A stretch of DNA of 64,000 nucleotides from Candidatus Nitrosopelagicus sp. (GCA_028344575.1 JAOMBO010000002.1:62001-126000), one strand, 5' to 3'; counted from the stretch's first letter, positions 43,566 to 53,740 are shown. Notes: generated by a model not told the origin, from the sequence alone. Made by a program: numbers and translations.

Positions 43566-44793
43566 GAAAGGATTACCACATCCATCACTTGACATTGTAG
43601 AAAGTAATGGTACTGAACTTACTGGGAAAAATATTGTTCTTTGTGTTGCAGGTTCAGTTGCTGCATACAAGTCAATTGAACTTGCAAGATTATTGATGAG
43701 ACATGGGGCAAATGTCAAATGTGTTATGTCAAATGCAAGTACAAAATTAATCAAACCGGATTATATGAAATGGGCTACAGGAAATAATGTAATTACAAAA
43801 TTAACTGGAGATATGGAACATATTGGATTAGCAGATTACAAAAGGTCTGATTTACTAATAGTATACCCTTCAACTGCAAATACCTTAGGAAAATTAGCAA
43901 CAGGTATTGATGATACACCAATTTCAACAGTTCTTACAGTTGGATTTGGTTCAAAAATTCCAATAATCATGGGTCTTGCAATGCATCGTTCAATGTATGA
44001 AAATGCTGCAGTTAAGAAAAATATGGATTTTCTAAGAAAAAAGATAGATTTTGTATCACCACAAATGATTGAAGGAAAGGCAAAAGCACCAGAACCAGAA
44101 GATATGCTATCATTTGTTTTAAAAAAATTTGGAGGTTCAGAAAAATTGCGTGGAAAGAAAGTTTTGATGACTGCAGGCCCGACTATAGAAAAAATAGATT
44201 CTGTTCGTATGATAACAAATCAAAGTTCTGGAAAAACAGGAACATTATTAGCTTCAGAGTTGATTTCAGCAGGAGCAAAAGTCACTTTGGTATATGGTCC
44301 AGGAACAAGTGAACCACCAAAAGGTGCTAAAGTAATTCGAGTAGATTCTGTAGAAGAAATGAATAAAGCAATCAAAGAATGTTTGAAGAAGAAATTTGAT
44401 ATTGCAATAATGGCTGCAGCTGCATCAGACTATGTAGTCAAAAATACAATCTCAAATAAAATAAAAAGTGACAAAAAAGAAATTAATGTAAAACTTGTAA
44501 AAGCACCGAAGATTATTGATGTCATAAAAAAGAAACAAAAAGGAATTTTTCTCATTGGTTTCAAGGCTGAAACTGATATTTCTAAAAAGGAATTAGTTAA
44601 TCGTGCAAAAAAGAAATTAAAAGAATCAAATGCGGACATGATAATTGCAAATGATATTGGTCATAAGTATAACAAAGATTCAAGTTATAACGAAATTATA
44701 ATTATAGAATCTAAAAAAATAACAAATATTCCAAGAACTAAAAAAGAGAGACTTTCTAAAATAATTTGTAAAAACATTGAAAAAAGATTCTAA
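43558..44793 (+). CDS. coaBC: bifunctional phosphopantothenoylcysteine decarboxylase/phosphopantothenate-cysteine ligase
   Basis: The N-terminal flavoprotein decarboxylase has GSVAAYKSIELARLL, VMSNASTKLI and YPSTANTLGKLATGIDDTP with the catalytic His (PIIMGLAMHRSMYENAAV). The C-terminal ligase carries VLMTAGPTIEKIDSVRMITNQSSGKTG and AAAASDYV. 411 aa. Overlaps panB and the methyltransferase that follows (17 nt). Confidence 0.94.
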   Translation: MSKKGLPHPSLDIVESNGTELTGKNIVLCVAGSVAAYKSIELARLLMRHGANVKCVMSNASTKLIKPDYMKWATGNNVITKLTGDMEHIGLADYKRSDLLIVYPSTANTLGKLATGIDDTPISTVLTVGFGSKIPIIMGLAMHRSMYENAAVKKNMDFLRKKIDFVSPQMIEGKAKAPEPEDMLSFVLKKFGGSEKLRGKKVLMTAGPTIEKIDSVRMITNQSSGKTGTLLASELISAGAKVTLVYGPGTSEPPKGAKVIRVDSVEEMNKAIKECLKKKFDIAIMAAAASDYVVKNTISNKIKSDKKEINVKLVKAPKIIDVIKKKQKGIFLIGFKAETDISKKELVNRAKKKLKESNADMIIANDIGHKYNKDSSYNEIIIIESKKITNIPRTKKERLSKIICKNIEKRF

Positions 44794-45619
44794 AGGTCTA
44801 AAATACAAAAAACGTACTATTTCAGTTTGGAATGAGGTTGCACCATTTTATCATAAGAGGTGGGCAAAAAATGAAGTTGGACCATTTGGCGTTACAAAGA
44901 AACTGTTAGAGTTGTCTAAAATAAAAAAGAATGATACAGTTTTAGATCTTGCATGTGGTACAGGGCTTGTTACAAAGAAACTAATCAGAAAAGTTGGAAG
45001 TAAAGGTGAAATTTATGCAATAGATTCATCAGAATCTGCAATTAAAATAGCAAAAAGATGGACAGGTGGTGCTAAAAACCTACATTTCATTAGAGCAGAT
45101 GCTGAAAAAATTCAATTTAATACAAAATTGGATGCAATTACATGTCAATATGCATTATTCTTTTTTCCTAATGAACAGAAAGTATTAAAAAATATGAAAA
45201 AGTTTTTGAAGGAAAATGGAACAATTACACTTGCCGTTCATGGAAAATATAATGTTCCATACTTTGATTGTATTTTAGAATCAGTAAAGAAATTCATTCC
45301 AGATTACCTACCAAAATATCCAGAGATGGACAGATTTGGAACAAAAGAAACCTTTGCAAAGTCAATAAAAAAAGCAGGATTTAGTAAAATTATAGTTAAG
45401 AAATTTGTTTTCAAATACAGTCCAGGTACATTTTCAGAGTATTGGAATAATTATAAAAAACATCTATCAAAACCTCTAAAAGAAAAATTTGAGTCTCTAA
45501 CAAAATTTCAAAAAGATAATCTCAGAGAGATGATTAAAGATAAAACCATAAAATATACTAAAAAAGATGGAAAGATTGTATTTCCATGGGAAGTTCTAGT
45601 CTTGACTGCAAAAAAATAG
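44777..45619 (+). CDS. SAM-dependent methyltransferase, UbiE/COQ5-like
   Basis: Starts at TTG inside the CoaBC 3' end. Class I MTase fold: VLDLACGTGLVTKKL (motif I), AIDSSESAIKIAK and DAITCQYALFFFPN. 280 aa. The substrate cannot be told; quinone or B12-lower-ligand methylation is possible by family. Last member of the CoA operon by position, though functional connection is unclear. Confidence 0.75.
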   Translation: MKKDSKGLKYKKRTISVWNEVAPFYHKRWAKNEVGPFGVTKKLLELSKIKKNDTVLDLACGTGLVTKKLIRKVGSKGEIYAIDSSESAIKIAKRWTGGAKNLHFIRADAEKIQFNTKLDAITCQYALFFFPNEQKVLKNMKKFLKENGTITLAVHGKYNVPYFDCILESVKKFIPDYLPKYPEMDRFGTKETFAKSIKKAGFSKIIVKKFVFKYSPGTFSEYWNNYKKHLSKPLKEKFESLTKFQKDNLREMIKDKTIKYTKKDGKIVFPWEVLVLTAKK

Positions 45620-45658
45620 TGACATCAGACATAAATTCAGATTAAGAATGCATTAAGA

Positions 45659-46729
45659 TTGTTGAAGGTTAGAAGAAAAAGACTCTTAAAAAATTGTAAA
45701 GAGATTACAGGTTGTGATATGCTAGTTGCATTAGAGCCAGAAAATCTATTTTACATGACTGGGTTTTGGGGGGAAGCAATTGGAATTTTAGAAAAGAATG
45801 GAAAGACAACCATTATTGCACCAGAACTAGAAGTCGGTAGGGCAAAAGAAGAAGGAACTGATTGCACAGTAATTCAATCTGATCGTGGCATGAGTTCTTT
45901 GTTAACATTGAAGAAATTTCTCAAAGGGAAGGTCTGTACAGATTGCCAGAATTATTCTGTTATGCAATCATTAAAAAAAACATTTCCAAAAATTAAAAAT
46001 TCAATTGAACCATTTAACAAATCAAGAGAAATTAAAGATGATAATGAAATTAAAATTCTAAAAAAAGCATCTAAAATAATTGATGAAATGTTTGGGATTT
46101 GTCAGAAAAAAATTAAAGTAGGACAAAAAGAATCAGAACTTCAAGCCATTTTGATGTCATATGCAGTAGAAAATGAAATGTTTGATACAGGATATAGTTC
46201 TACATTAAATCCATTAATTATTGCAGGAGGACCTAATGGAGCATTACCTCATGCACAGGTTACGGGTAGAAAGTTTAAGAGAAATGAATTGATAGTTGTA
46301 GATTTAACATTAAGATACAAAGGTTATGTTTCAGATGCAACAAGGACATTTGCAATAGGAAAAATTTCTACCGATGAAAAAAATGTTTATGATATTGTTA
46401 AACAATCACAAAAAGCGGGATTAAAAGCTGTTAAACCAAACATAGATTGTAAAAAAATTGATGATGCATGTAGAAAGATTATTGATGAATCAGGTTATGG
46501 AAAATATTTTATTCACTCAACTGGACATGGTATTGGACTAGATGTACATGAATTACCAACAATTGGTCCAAGAAGTTCTACAAAGTTAGAAAAAAACATG
46601 GCAATAACTGTAGAGCCAGGTATTTACATTCCAAAAAAGTTTGGTGTACGAATTGAAGATTCATTAGTTGTAACACAAAAAAATCCAATTCTTTTGCACA
46701 AATTTACAAAAGACTTGTGTGTCGTGTAA
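45659..46729 (+). CDS. M24 metallopeptidase, Xaa-Pro aminopeptidase-like
   Basis: 356 aa from a TTG start (a second TTG follows directly). The creatinase N-terminal domain leads to the pita-bread catalytic domain with metal ligands VDLTLRYKGYVSDATR (two Asp), HSTGHGIGLDVHE (His), TVEPGIY (Glu) and RIEDSLVV (Glu). Probable cleavage of Xaa-Pro peptides in the cytoplasm. A complete family member. Confidence 0.9.
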   Translation: MLKVRRKRLLKNCKEITGCDMLVALEPENLFYMTGFWGEAIGILEKNGKTTIIAPELEVGRAKEEGTDCTVIQSDRGMSSLLTLKKFLKGKVCTDCQNYSVMQSLKKTFPKIKNSIEPFNKSREIKDDNEIKILKKASKIIDEMFGICQKKIKVGQKESELQAILMSYAVENEMFDTGYSSTLNPLIIAGGPNGALPHAQVTGRKFKRNELIVVDLTLRYKGYVSDATRTFAIGKISTDEKNVYDIVKQSQKAGLKAVKPNIDCKKIDDACRKIIDESGYGKYFIHSTGHGIGLDVHELPTIGPRSSTKLEKNMAITVEPGIYIPKKFGVRIEDSLVVTQKNPILLHKFTKDLCVV

Positions 46730-46786
46730 TTTCTGAGGCTAAATAGATCAAAAGAGTTTATGAAGGTGTAGATCGGGAATATAGCT

Positions 46787-47065
46787 GTGCAGAAACAAGA
46801 AAACACAACGTACTTGAAAGCAATCACTATTCGTGATCCTAGTGATTTACATTCAATAAAAGAAGACATCAAAAAAGGAATGGTGCTAATTTTAAGAGTT
46901 ACACCATTAGCACAATCAGATGTTGAGAAATTACGTAAGGTTGTTGAAGAGCTTTATGTTATTGCACGCAATGCAGAAGCAGATATTGCAAGATTAGGAG
47001 AAGAAAGAATTATTGTAACTCCACCAAATGTAAAAATTTGGAAACCAGATTATGATTTAAAATAA
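46787..47065 (+). CDS. sepF: SepF-like cell division protein
   Basis: 92 aa from a GTG start. 'YLKAITIRDPSDLHSIKEDIKKGMVLILRVTPL' and DIARLGEERIIVTPPNVKIW match archaeal SepF (DUF552), which anchors FtsZ to the membrane. The usual N-terminal amphipathic helix is not obvious in this short form. Convergent with and overlapping aCPSF1. Confidence 0.75.
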   Translation: MQKQENTTYLKAITIRDPSDLHSIKEDIKKGMVLILRVTPLAQSDVEKLRKVVEELYVIARNAEADIARLGEERIIVTPPNVKIWKPDYDLK

Positions 47066-48994
47066 TTTTATAGCTTCTTGAACTTGTGGATAATGAGTTG
47101 TAACTCTATACATTCTATTAATTGCTGATGAAAGATTTTGGGATTTTCTTCTTTCTCCATGATTAACAAGAACTCTACGAAGTTTTGGTCTTAATCTTTG
47201 CACATATGACATTAATTGATTATAATCACTATGACCGCTAAATCCTTCTAGTTTTTCTGTACCACAATTAATTGAAACAACTTCAACTTTTCCATCTCTA
47301 CCCATAATTGTTACCTGTCTTGCACCATCCATTACCCTTCGTCCTAAAGTTCCATTTACTTGATAAGAGACGAAAAGAATCTTATTTTTTGGGTTTGGTG
47401 CAAAGTTTCTGAAGTATTCTAAAACGGGACCACCTTCAAGCATTCCAGATGTAGCAATTACAATACATGGTGAATCTTCTCTTAGAGGTTCATCTCGTCC
47501 GTCTGCATGTTCAATATTTGTGAAATATTCCGAATCAAATGGATTATCGTCTGTTTCTAAAATTTTCTGTTTCAGTGATCTCTCAAGATACTCAGGATGT
47601 GCTTCATGAATTGCAGTAGCTTCCTGAATCATTCCTTCCATGAAGACAGGTGATTCTGTTAATTGACCAGATTTCATATACTTGTCAATAACCATCATCA
47701 GTTCTTGTGCACGTCCTACAGCAGGAATTGGAATGAGAACTTTTCCACCACCTTTTAGAATTTCATTTACAGATTTGATAAATGCCCCTTCAACTTCTTC
47801 TCTTGTTGGTTGAATGTCTTCTTTTGCACCGTATGTACTTTCAACTAGTAATGTTTCAACACGTGGAAATCTTGTATCAGCACTTTCTAAAAGCATACTT
47901 TTTCCATATTTAATATCACCAGAATAAACAAAATTATGATCACCATTACCAATATGAAAGTGACATGATGCAGAACCTAAGATATGACCTGCGTTTGCTA
48001 ATACAAGTTTGATATCAGGTGAAATATCTGTGACAGTTCCATATGAAAGACCGATTGTTTGTCTCATAATTTGATGTACATCTCTTTCTGCATACATTGG
48101 TGTTCGTCCTTGTGCACCTGCAACCTTGATTGCATCTAATTGAATCAAATTCATCATAGGAAGGGTTGGTTCAGTACAATAAATTGGTCCTTTGTACCCA
48201 TATTTTGTTAATACAGGGAGAAATCCCGTATGATCCAAATGGGCATGACCAATTACAATTGCATCTAACTCATCTAATGAAATATTTGCCCAGTCTAAAC
48301 GAGGAAATGCTTCAGAAGGAGTTCTCGCACCAGGGTTGATGCCACAATCAATTAGCACCTTACTATCTGGAGTAGTCAAAAGCATACAGGAACGTCCGAC
48401 CTGTCCAAATCCACCTAATGTTAGTAATGATACCTCAGATTTTTGTACTAGTCTAGGTCTAAAGATTTCCTCTCCAACAGATTTTAGTTGTTTTGCTCTT
48501 TCTGCAGATGAGATTTTTAATTGATAATTGATTGATTTGATTGTGTTAGATGGTTTTGTAGTTGATTTTTTTATTCTTAATCTCCAACCGGTTTGTTCAG
48601 TAACTTCCGTATGATTAAATTCTTCTGCATTTCTTTGACAAAGCCATGGTCTTTTTAGCTCAATTGAAACCTCACCTGTTGCAGTATCAAAAAATGTAGC
48701 CTCTAATCCAGCATCATCTGGAACTAAATTATCTAAAATTTTTCTTGCATCTTCTTCAGACTTTCGAATTTTTTCATCAGTTCGTATTACAATTCGTTTC
48801 TTGATTTGGTTTACTAGATTGGATATGATTTCATTATTTTCCATCAAAAAGCGCGGTGTATCAGTATAGAGAGCAATACGAGGACCCTCATAATCAATTT
48901 TCGTAACATTTGCATCTTTGGGTATACTTGTCAGTATGGTCGCCATTATATTCTGGCTAGATTGATCTGCTTGCTGCTGTTGTTTTTTTTGCAA
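47057..48994 (-). CDS. archaeal CPSF1-like beta-CASP ribonuclease
   Basis: 645 aa. N-terminal KH-like region, MBL domain with GHAHLDHTGFLPVL and YSGDIKYGKSMLLE, beta-CASP with ESTYG, and C-terminal SGHSDYNQLMSYV and VLVNHGE. This is aCPSF1, the archaeal transcript-3'-end endonuclease/termination factor. It sits 5 nt from the proteasome beta gene and is co-transcribed. Confidence 0.95.
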   Translation of the reverse strand: MQKKQQQQADQSSQNIMATILTSIPKDANVTKIDYEGPRIALYTDTPRFLMENNEIISNLVNQIKKRIVIRTDEKIRKSEEDARKILDNLVPDDAGLEATFFDTATGEVSIELKRPWLCQRNAEEFNHTEVTEQTGWRLRIKKSTTKPSNTIKSINYQLKISSAERAKQLKSVGEEIFRPRLVQKSEVSLLTLGGFGQVGRSCMLLTTPDSKVLIDCGINPGARTPSEAFPRLDWANISLDELDAIVIGHAHLDHTGFLPVLTKYGYKGPIYCTEPTLPMMNLIQLDAIKVAGAQGRTPMYAERDVHQIMRQTIGLSYGTVTDISPDIKLVLANAGHILGSASCHFHIGNGDHNFVYSGDIKYGKSMLLESADTRFPRVETLLVESTYGAKEDIQPTREEVEGAFIKSVNEILKGGGKVLIPIPAVGRAQELMMVIDKYMKSGQLTESPVFMEGMIQEATAIHEAHPEYLERSLKQKILETDDNPFDSEYFTNIEHADGRDEPLREDSPCIVIATSGMLEGGPVLEYFRNFAPNPKNKILFVSYQVNGTLGRRVMDGARQVTIMGRDGKVEVVSINCGTEKLEGFSGHSDYNQLMSYVQRLRPKLRRVLVNHGERRKSQNLSSAINRMYRVTTHYPQVQEAIKLF

Positions 48995-48999
48995 TTATT

Positions 49000-49632
49000 T
49001 TAAAGAGGAAGTACTGCTTTCTTTTGTTCTTCTGTTAAAAGACGGAATCCATTTTTATCAACCAGTGCTATATTGATTCCATCGCCGGTTCCAATATTTC
49101 GTGTTATGGCTGCTTTGACTGCACGTAGTGCAACATTTTTTGCATCTTCGAGTGTCAAATCTTTGTGGTATTCTTCTTCTAACAGACCATATGCAACTGG
49201 AGAACCACTACCAGTTGTTACATAATTTTTATTTTCTACAGAGCCAAACATGTCGATATTAAATAAAGCAGGACCTTTTGCATCAACGCCACCTACTAAG
49301 ATGTCTGCAATGAATGGATAACCTCTGTTTTGATGGAACATTAAAGAGGTTAGTCTTGCTAATGAGTTAACTGGAATAGGTTCTTGATTTTGAATTCTAT
49401 GTAAATTTGCATGATAACGTAATACATCTACAATGTTTTGTGCATCTGCTACACCACCTGCTAAAGTAAGACCAACATGTTGTTCAATTTTTTGAATTTT
49501 CATTGTATTGTTATTTGCAATGAAATATCCTGCGCTTGCTCTCATGTCTGCACATAAGACTACACCGTCTGTAGCCTTGATACCTACAGTGGTTGTTCCG
49601 TGTAATATTTTTTCTTCAACATTGTTTGACAT
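49000..49632 (-). CDS. psmB: proteasome subunit beta (Thr protease)
   Basis: I use MSNNVEEKILHGTTTVG, ten codons after the listed start. Propeptide cleavage at HG-TTTVG exposes the catalytic Thr, with GVVLCADMRASAG and GSGSPVAYGLLEEEY later. The 20S core degrades proteins fed by PAN/other ATPases. The alpha subunit is not in this window. Confidence 0.94.
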   Translation of the reverse strand: MSNNVEEKILHGTTTVGIKATDGVVLCADMRASAGYFIANNNTMKIQKIEQHVGLTLAGGVADAQNIVDVLRYHANLHRIQNQEPIPVNSLARLTSLMFHQNRGYPFIADILVGGVDAKGPALFNIDMFGSVENKNYVTTGSGSPVAYGLLEEEYHKDLTLEDAKNVALRAVKAAITRNIGTGDGINIALVDKNGFRLLTEEQKKAVLPL

Positions 49633-49706
49633 AAGTTTAACCTCGTTTTGAGATAATATCAATGATATTAGACCCTTTTAAATAACTTTGTCATAGGATC
49701 GAAGTA

Positions 49707-50762
49707 TTGAACAAGAAGGTTAAGTCCCACACAATGGAGCTTCCAAGACAGATTGTTGTTGGTGAAAAGAACATAGGACAAGTTGGAGAATTTTTACGAT
49801 CACTTTCTAATCCAAAAAAAGTTTCAATAATTTCTGGGAAAAATGTAAAGAAAATAATTGGAAAAGAGATCGACAAGTCATTAAAAAATGCAAAAATTTC
49901 AGCTGTTTGGCATTTAGCAAAATCAAATCAAGTAAAAGAAACTGACGTGATACAAAAAAAAGTCAAATTAACAAAAAGTGACATAATCATAGGTTTAGGA
50001 GGAGGACGCTCAGTAGATGTTGCAAAATTATGTGCATTTAATCTAAAAAAACCATTTGTTAGTATACCTACCTCTGCATCACATGACGGTATTGCAAGTC
50101 CATTTGTTTCAGTTAGAGGTGAAAAACCACATTCGCTGGTTGCAACTGCACCTCTAGGTGTATTTGTTGATTTAGACATAATCAAAAAAGCCCCTAAAAA
50201 ATTACTGGCAAGTGGATGTGGAGATTTGATGGCAAAGGTAACTGCAGTTCATGATTGGGAGTTAGGTCGTGATAAGGTAGGAGAATATTATGGAAGATAT
50301 TCAGCAAACCTTGCTTCAATGAGTGCAGAAATATTAATTGAAAGTGCAGAAAATTTTTCAAAAAATAAAATTGATGTTAGAATAATAGTTGAAGCATTAA
50401 TCAGTGCAGGAGTTGCATCATGCATTGCAGGAAGTAGTAGACCTTGTTCAGGTGCAGAACATCTATTTTCACATGCAATTGATCATTTAGAATTTGGAAT
50501 TGGATTACATGGTGAAAAATGTGGTATAGGTTCTATAATGATTGCAAAGTTACAAGGACAAAACTGGAAAAAAATTGTAAAAACTTTGAAGAACTCGGGT
50601 GCACCAACTACAGCAAAAGAGATTGGATTAAAACCAAAGATTTTAGCAAAAGCATTAGTTATCGCACAATCATTACGACCTGAGAGATATACAATACTAA
50701 AAGAAGTTAAAATGACTGAAAAAGATGCATTAAAGCTTGCAAAAAGTACAGGCGTTCTATAA
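49707..50762 (+). CDS. egsA: sn-glycerol-1-phosphate dehydrogenase
   Basis: Makes G1P, the archaeal lipid backbone, from DHAP with NAD(P)H. Starts at TTG: a TTTTAAATAA box 27 nt upstream fits a leaderless TTG better than the later ATG (MELPRQ). GGGRSVDVAKLCA (NAD binding), SHDGIASPFVS, SGAEHLFSHAID and GLHGEKCGIGSI carry the Zn ligands. 351 aa. Confidence 0.93.
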   Translation: MNKKVKSHTMELPRQIVVGEKNIGQVGEFLRSLSNPKKVSIISGKNVKKIIGKEIDKSLKNAKISAVWHLAKSNQVKETDVIQKKVKLTKSDIIIGLGGGRSVDVAKLCAFNLKKPFVSIPTSASHDGIASPFVSVRGEKPHSLVATAPLGVFVDLDIIKKAPKKLLASGCGDLMAKVTAVHDWELGRDKVGEYYGRYSANLASMSAEILIESAENFSKNKIDVRIIVEALISAGVASCIAGSSRPCSGAEHLFSHAIDHLEFGIGLHGEKCGIGSIMIAKLQGQNWKKIVKTLKNSGAPTTAKEIGLKPKILAKALVIAQSLRPERYTILKEVKMTEKDALKLAKSTGVL

Positions 50763-51518
50763 TTATTTAGATTTTTTTTCAGCAGGTTTTGCTGGTTTGT
50801 CTTCTTTTTTGGCTGGTTTGTCTTCTTTTTTGGCTGTTTTATTTTCGTATGATTCTACAAAATTTACTTTCCCAAGTGATGGAACAAATTTGAACAAGTC
50901 CATCTGAGTGAAGTGTTTGATAATTGCTAATCCATCTGCTCTAAAAATTTCTTCAGGAATTGTGATTTCTACTACATTACCAGTTTTTTTGAAATTGATT
51001 TGATCATTTTCTACAGGTAATCTTGATTTTAAAATTTCAGATATTTTATCATCGTCTGTATCAAGAGATTTTTTTACGTTAACATCATAGATGATTGTTT
51101 TTCCTGCAAATCTATGATTGTAATCAATTTGAACTCTACCTGAACCGATGAAACGAATAATTCCTTTTTTGTTATCAATTTCTACGGTATCACCTACGGA
51201 TACTTTTTCTTGATCTTCTCCAAGTTTTCTCAGAGGAATCATTCTGACTTTGCCTTTGTCTCTTGCACCAAATCCTTTTTCAGCAGAAACTTCGATTGTC
51301 TTTTTTTCACCTTCTTTTGTTTCAGGTAAAGCATCGTCTAGTCCTTTGAGAACCCATGCTTCTCCAACAGAAACAAGTTTTGGCATATATTTTAGATTAG
51401 GATCATGAATTGAATGTTTTTTTGCTTCTTCCTCATTTGTGCTTTCAAAAACTTCTCCGCTATCTTTGATCTTAGCAGTATAATCAAGTAAAATTAATTG
51501 TCCTTTTTTGAATGTCAA
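50763..51518 (-). CDS. FKBP-type peptidyl-prolyl isomerase, SlyD-like long form
   Basis: 251 aa. FKBP fold with the insert-in-flap: GQLILLDYTAKIKDSGEVFEST, VLKGLDDALPETKEGEKKTIEV, YNHRFAGKTIIYDV. An extra C-terminal domain and a repetitive lysine-rich tail (AKKEDKPAKKEDKPAK) follow, unlike ordinary SlyD. Stop is 1 nt from the G1P dehydrogenase stop (convergent). Confidence 0.9.
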   Translation of the reverse strand: MTFKKGQLILLDYTAKIKDSGEVFESTNEEEAKKHSIHDPNLKYMPKLVSVGEAWVLKGLDDALPETKEGEKKTIEVSAEKGFGARDKGKVRMIPLRKLGEDQEKVSVGDTVEIDNKKGIIRFIGSGRVQIDYNHRFAGKTIIYDVNVKKSLDTDDDKISEILKSRLPVENDQINFKKTGNVVEITIPEEIFRADGLAIIKHFTQMDLFKFVPSLGKVNFVESYENKTAKKEDKPAKKEDKPAKPAEKKSK

Positions 51519-51549
51519 CGTTGTCGATTTTGAATTTCCTTATATTAAG

Positions 51550-52704
51550 CTAAAGGGAATCAAGTGGCTTTAGTTTTTCTTCAGCTACCTTAAGACCTGC
51601 TTGAGCGTCAGTATCATAACCCATCATTGTTAATGTTGATGCAATTCCAGATATACATCTCATAACATGATAACGATCAACTTCACCCATACAGCCAACT
51701 CTGAAAACTTTACCTTTTAGATTTCCAAATCCACCTGCTACTAAGATTCTGAATTTTTTTGCTAATGTATCTCTGAATATTTTATCTTCTAGTCCATCTA
51801 GATAATTTAATGCAATTACAACTGTAGAACGAGAGTTTTCATCAGCAAACGGAGATAATCCAATTGCAGATAGACCAGAATAGAGTGCATCAGAGCATGT
51901 TCTATGTCTTTGAATTCTTTTTTCCATTCCTTCTTCTAAGATTATTCTCATTGCTTCTCTGTATGCATAAAGAACTGGTAACGCAGGAGTAAATGGTGTA
52001 TGTTTTGCCTCTTCATAATATTTGAAGTATCTTGGTAAATTGAAGTACATTGTATTAGGTGGATTTGCTTCCATGTATTTTCTGGTTCTACCATTAATAC
52101 AAATTGGTGATATTCCAGGTGGACATGCAAATGCTTTTTGTGCACCAGTCATTGCAATATCAATTCCCCATTTGTCCATGTGAAGTTCTTCTCCACCAAC
52201 AATTGATACACCATCTAAAACATAATAGGAATCGTTTCTTGATGTCAAGTCTTTAATTCTATCAAGATAATTAATCATGGTTCCAGTTGATGTTTCATTC
52301 CAAACACAGTAAAATGCTTTAACATCTTTATTGTTATCAAATGCTTCTTTTACTTGATCATAAGTTGCATTTATTCCAGGTTCAGTTTCAATTCTAATTG
52401 TTTGACCGCCTGCCCATTCAATTTGTTGTGCTAAACGAGTACTAAATTCTCCATTAACTGGAATTATTACTTTATCATCTTTTTTAATTAAATTTACAAC
52501 AGAACATTCAGTTGCACCTGTACCTGAAGCAGAAAGACATACTGCATCGCCTTCAGTTTCAAATATTTTTTTTGTATTGTTAACACATTCTTCGTATAGT
52601 TCAACGAAATCATCACTTCTATGATTAATTGATGGAGTAACCATTGCACGTGTAACACGTTCTGGTACGTTTGTTGGACCCGGTAACATTACTAAATATT
52701 CCAA
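51550..52704 (-). CDS. class V aminotransferase, alanine-glyoxylate/serine-pyruvate type
   Basis: 384 aa. LPGPTNVPERVTRAM and INHRSDDFVELYEE begin the family; TGAQKAFACPPGIS contains the PLP lysine; GLGGFGNLKGKVFRVGCMGEV-like end motif. It probably moves amino groups between alanine/serine and glyoxylate or aspartate-like substrates; the exact pair is unknown. Confidence 0.9.
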   Translation of the reverse strand: MEYLVMLPGPTNVPERVTRAMVTPSINHRSDDFVELYEECVNNTKKIFETEGDAVCLSASGTGATECSVVNLIKKDDKVIIPVNGEFSTRLAQQIEWAGGQTIRIETEPGINATYDQVKEAFDNNKDVKAFYCVWNETSTGTMINYLDRIKDLTSRNDSYYVLDGVSIVGGEELHMDKWGIDIAMTGAQKAFACPPGISPICINGRTRKYMEANPPNTMYFNLPRYFKYYEEAKHTPFTPALPVLYAYREAMRIILEEGMEKRIQRHRTCSDALYSGLSAIGLSPFADENSRSTVVIALNYLDGLEDKIFRDTLAKKFRILVAGGFGNLKGKVFRVGCMGEVDRYHVMRCISGIASTLTMMGYDTDAQAGLKVAEEKLKPLDSL

Positions 52705-52748
52705 ATTCTATATCTCCTAAGCTTGAGATGTTTGGAGGTTATTTATAA

Positions 52749-53243
52749 TTAAAGATCTGACAATCGTTTTTTTGGATCAATTTCAGACAAAACGTCTACT
52801 GTTCCTGAAGGAAGAAACTGTTTCCAGTTTTGATCGGTTAAGATGAGATTTCGAATATTTGTTCCTGATAAATCACTACGTGATTTCAGTTCTACAGAAA
52901 TAATTGATTTTCCTCTTTTACCATAAAGCTCATGAGTAAAATCATCATTGGAAAAAACGACATCATATTCAGGAATTATTTCATCTACAAGATGTGTCCA
53001 TTTAGAATGATCATCAACATCAGGGATATAGTGTAATGATAATTTTTTTTGTAATTCACTATCTATAGATGATAAAATCATCTTTTTTCTTTCATCAGCA
53101 GTGAAAGGATTTCTTTCTTCATGGCTCTTGTTTGAGCTGCCTATTCCAACATGAAGATGCTCAACTTTACCCAATGCAAATTTTATTGCTTCTAAGTGGC
53201 CTAAATGAAATGGTTGGAATCTACCTATTAGAAATCCAATCAT
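52749..53243 (-). CDS. nadM: nicotinamide-nucleotide adenylyltransferase
   Basis: Joins NMN and ATP to NAD. GRFQPFHLGHLEAIKFAL holds the (H/T)xGH motif; GSSNKSHEERNPFTADERKKMI and SGTNIRNLIL (ISxTxxR-like) complete the nucleotidyl-transferase signature. 164 aa, usual size for the archaeal NadM. Overlaps the CopD-like gene (ATGA). Confidence 0.94.
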   Translation of the reverse strand: MIGFLIGRFQPFHLGHLEAIKFALGKVEHLHVGIGSSNKSHEERNPFTADERKKMILSSIDSELQKKLSLHYIPDVDDHSKWTHLVDEIIPEYDVVFSNDDFTHELYGKRGKSIISVELKSRSDLSGTNIRNLILTDQNWKQFLPSGTVDVLSEIDPKKRLSDL

Positions 53244-53740
53244 AATTGCCCGCCAGCATTGAGTACTGATGCTAAGAATAGAATTATGATAGATAAAACA
53301 ACAGTTACCTCTCCCAGTATGATAATTTTTTTTCTTAATTTTTGCAATTCTTCTTGTGGCATTTCTTTAGCAATAATTTTGTCTTCAACATCTTTTCTAA
53401 TTATTCTCACATGAACAGCGTATAGAACTAACAATGCGGCAACCAAAATCATTTTAATAATTAAAACATGACCATAACTAGTTTCATACAAAATATCAGA
53501 TTTTTGTAGTACAAGATGTGCTTGATACATTCCTGTTGCAATTAAGATAAACAAAGCTGGTAAGGCTAATTTGTTAAAGCGCCTACCAACTTGTACCATC
53601 AATTGTATTCTTTCCTCAACAGGCATTGACATTTTTTTTAAAATTGGTGCAAATACCACACCTATGAATAAGGAACCACCAACCCAAATTGCTGCACTTG
53701 TAATGTGAATCCATGTTAGTAATGCTTGCTCTAGTGCCAT
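53240..53740 (-). CDS. CopD-like four-TM membrane protein
   Basis: 166 aa with four TM helices. 'LTWIHITSAAIWVGGSLFIGVVFAPIL' is the CopD/DUF2269 pattern with a conserved His and Trp near the helix start, and HVLIIKMILVAALLVLYAVHVRI follows. Copper/haem handling is suggested by family only; no copper operon context. Co-transcribed with nadM. Confidence 0.75.
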   Translation of the reverse strand: MALEQALLTWIHITSAAIWVGGSLFIGVVFAPILKKMSMPVEERIQLMVQVGRRFNKLALPALFILIATGMYQAHLVLQKSDILYETSYGHVLIIKMILVAALLVLYAVHVRIIRKDVEDKIIAKEMPQEELQKLRKKIIILGEVTVVLSIIILFLASVLNAGGQL

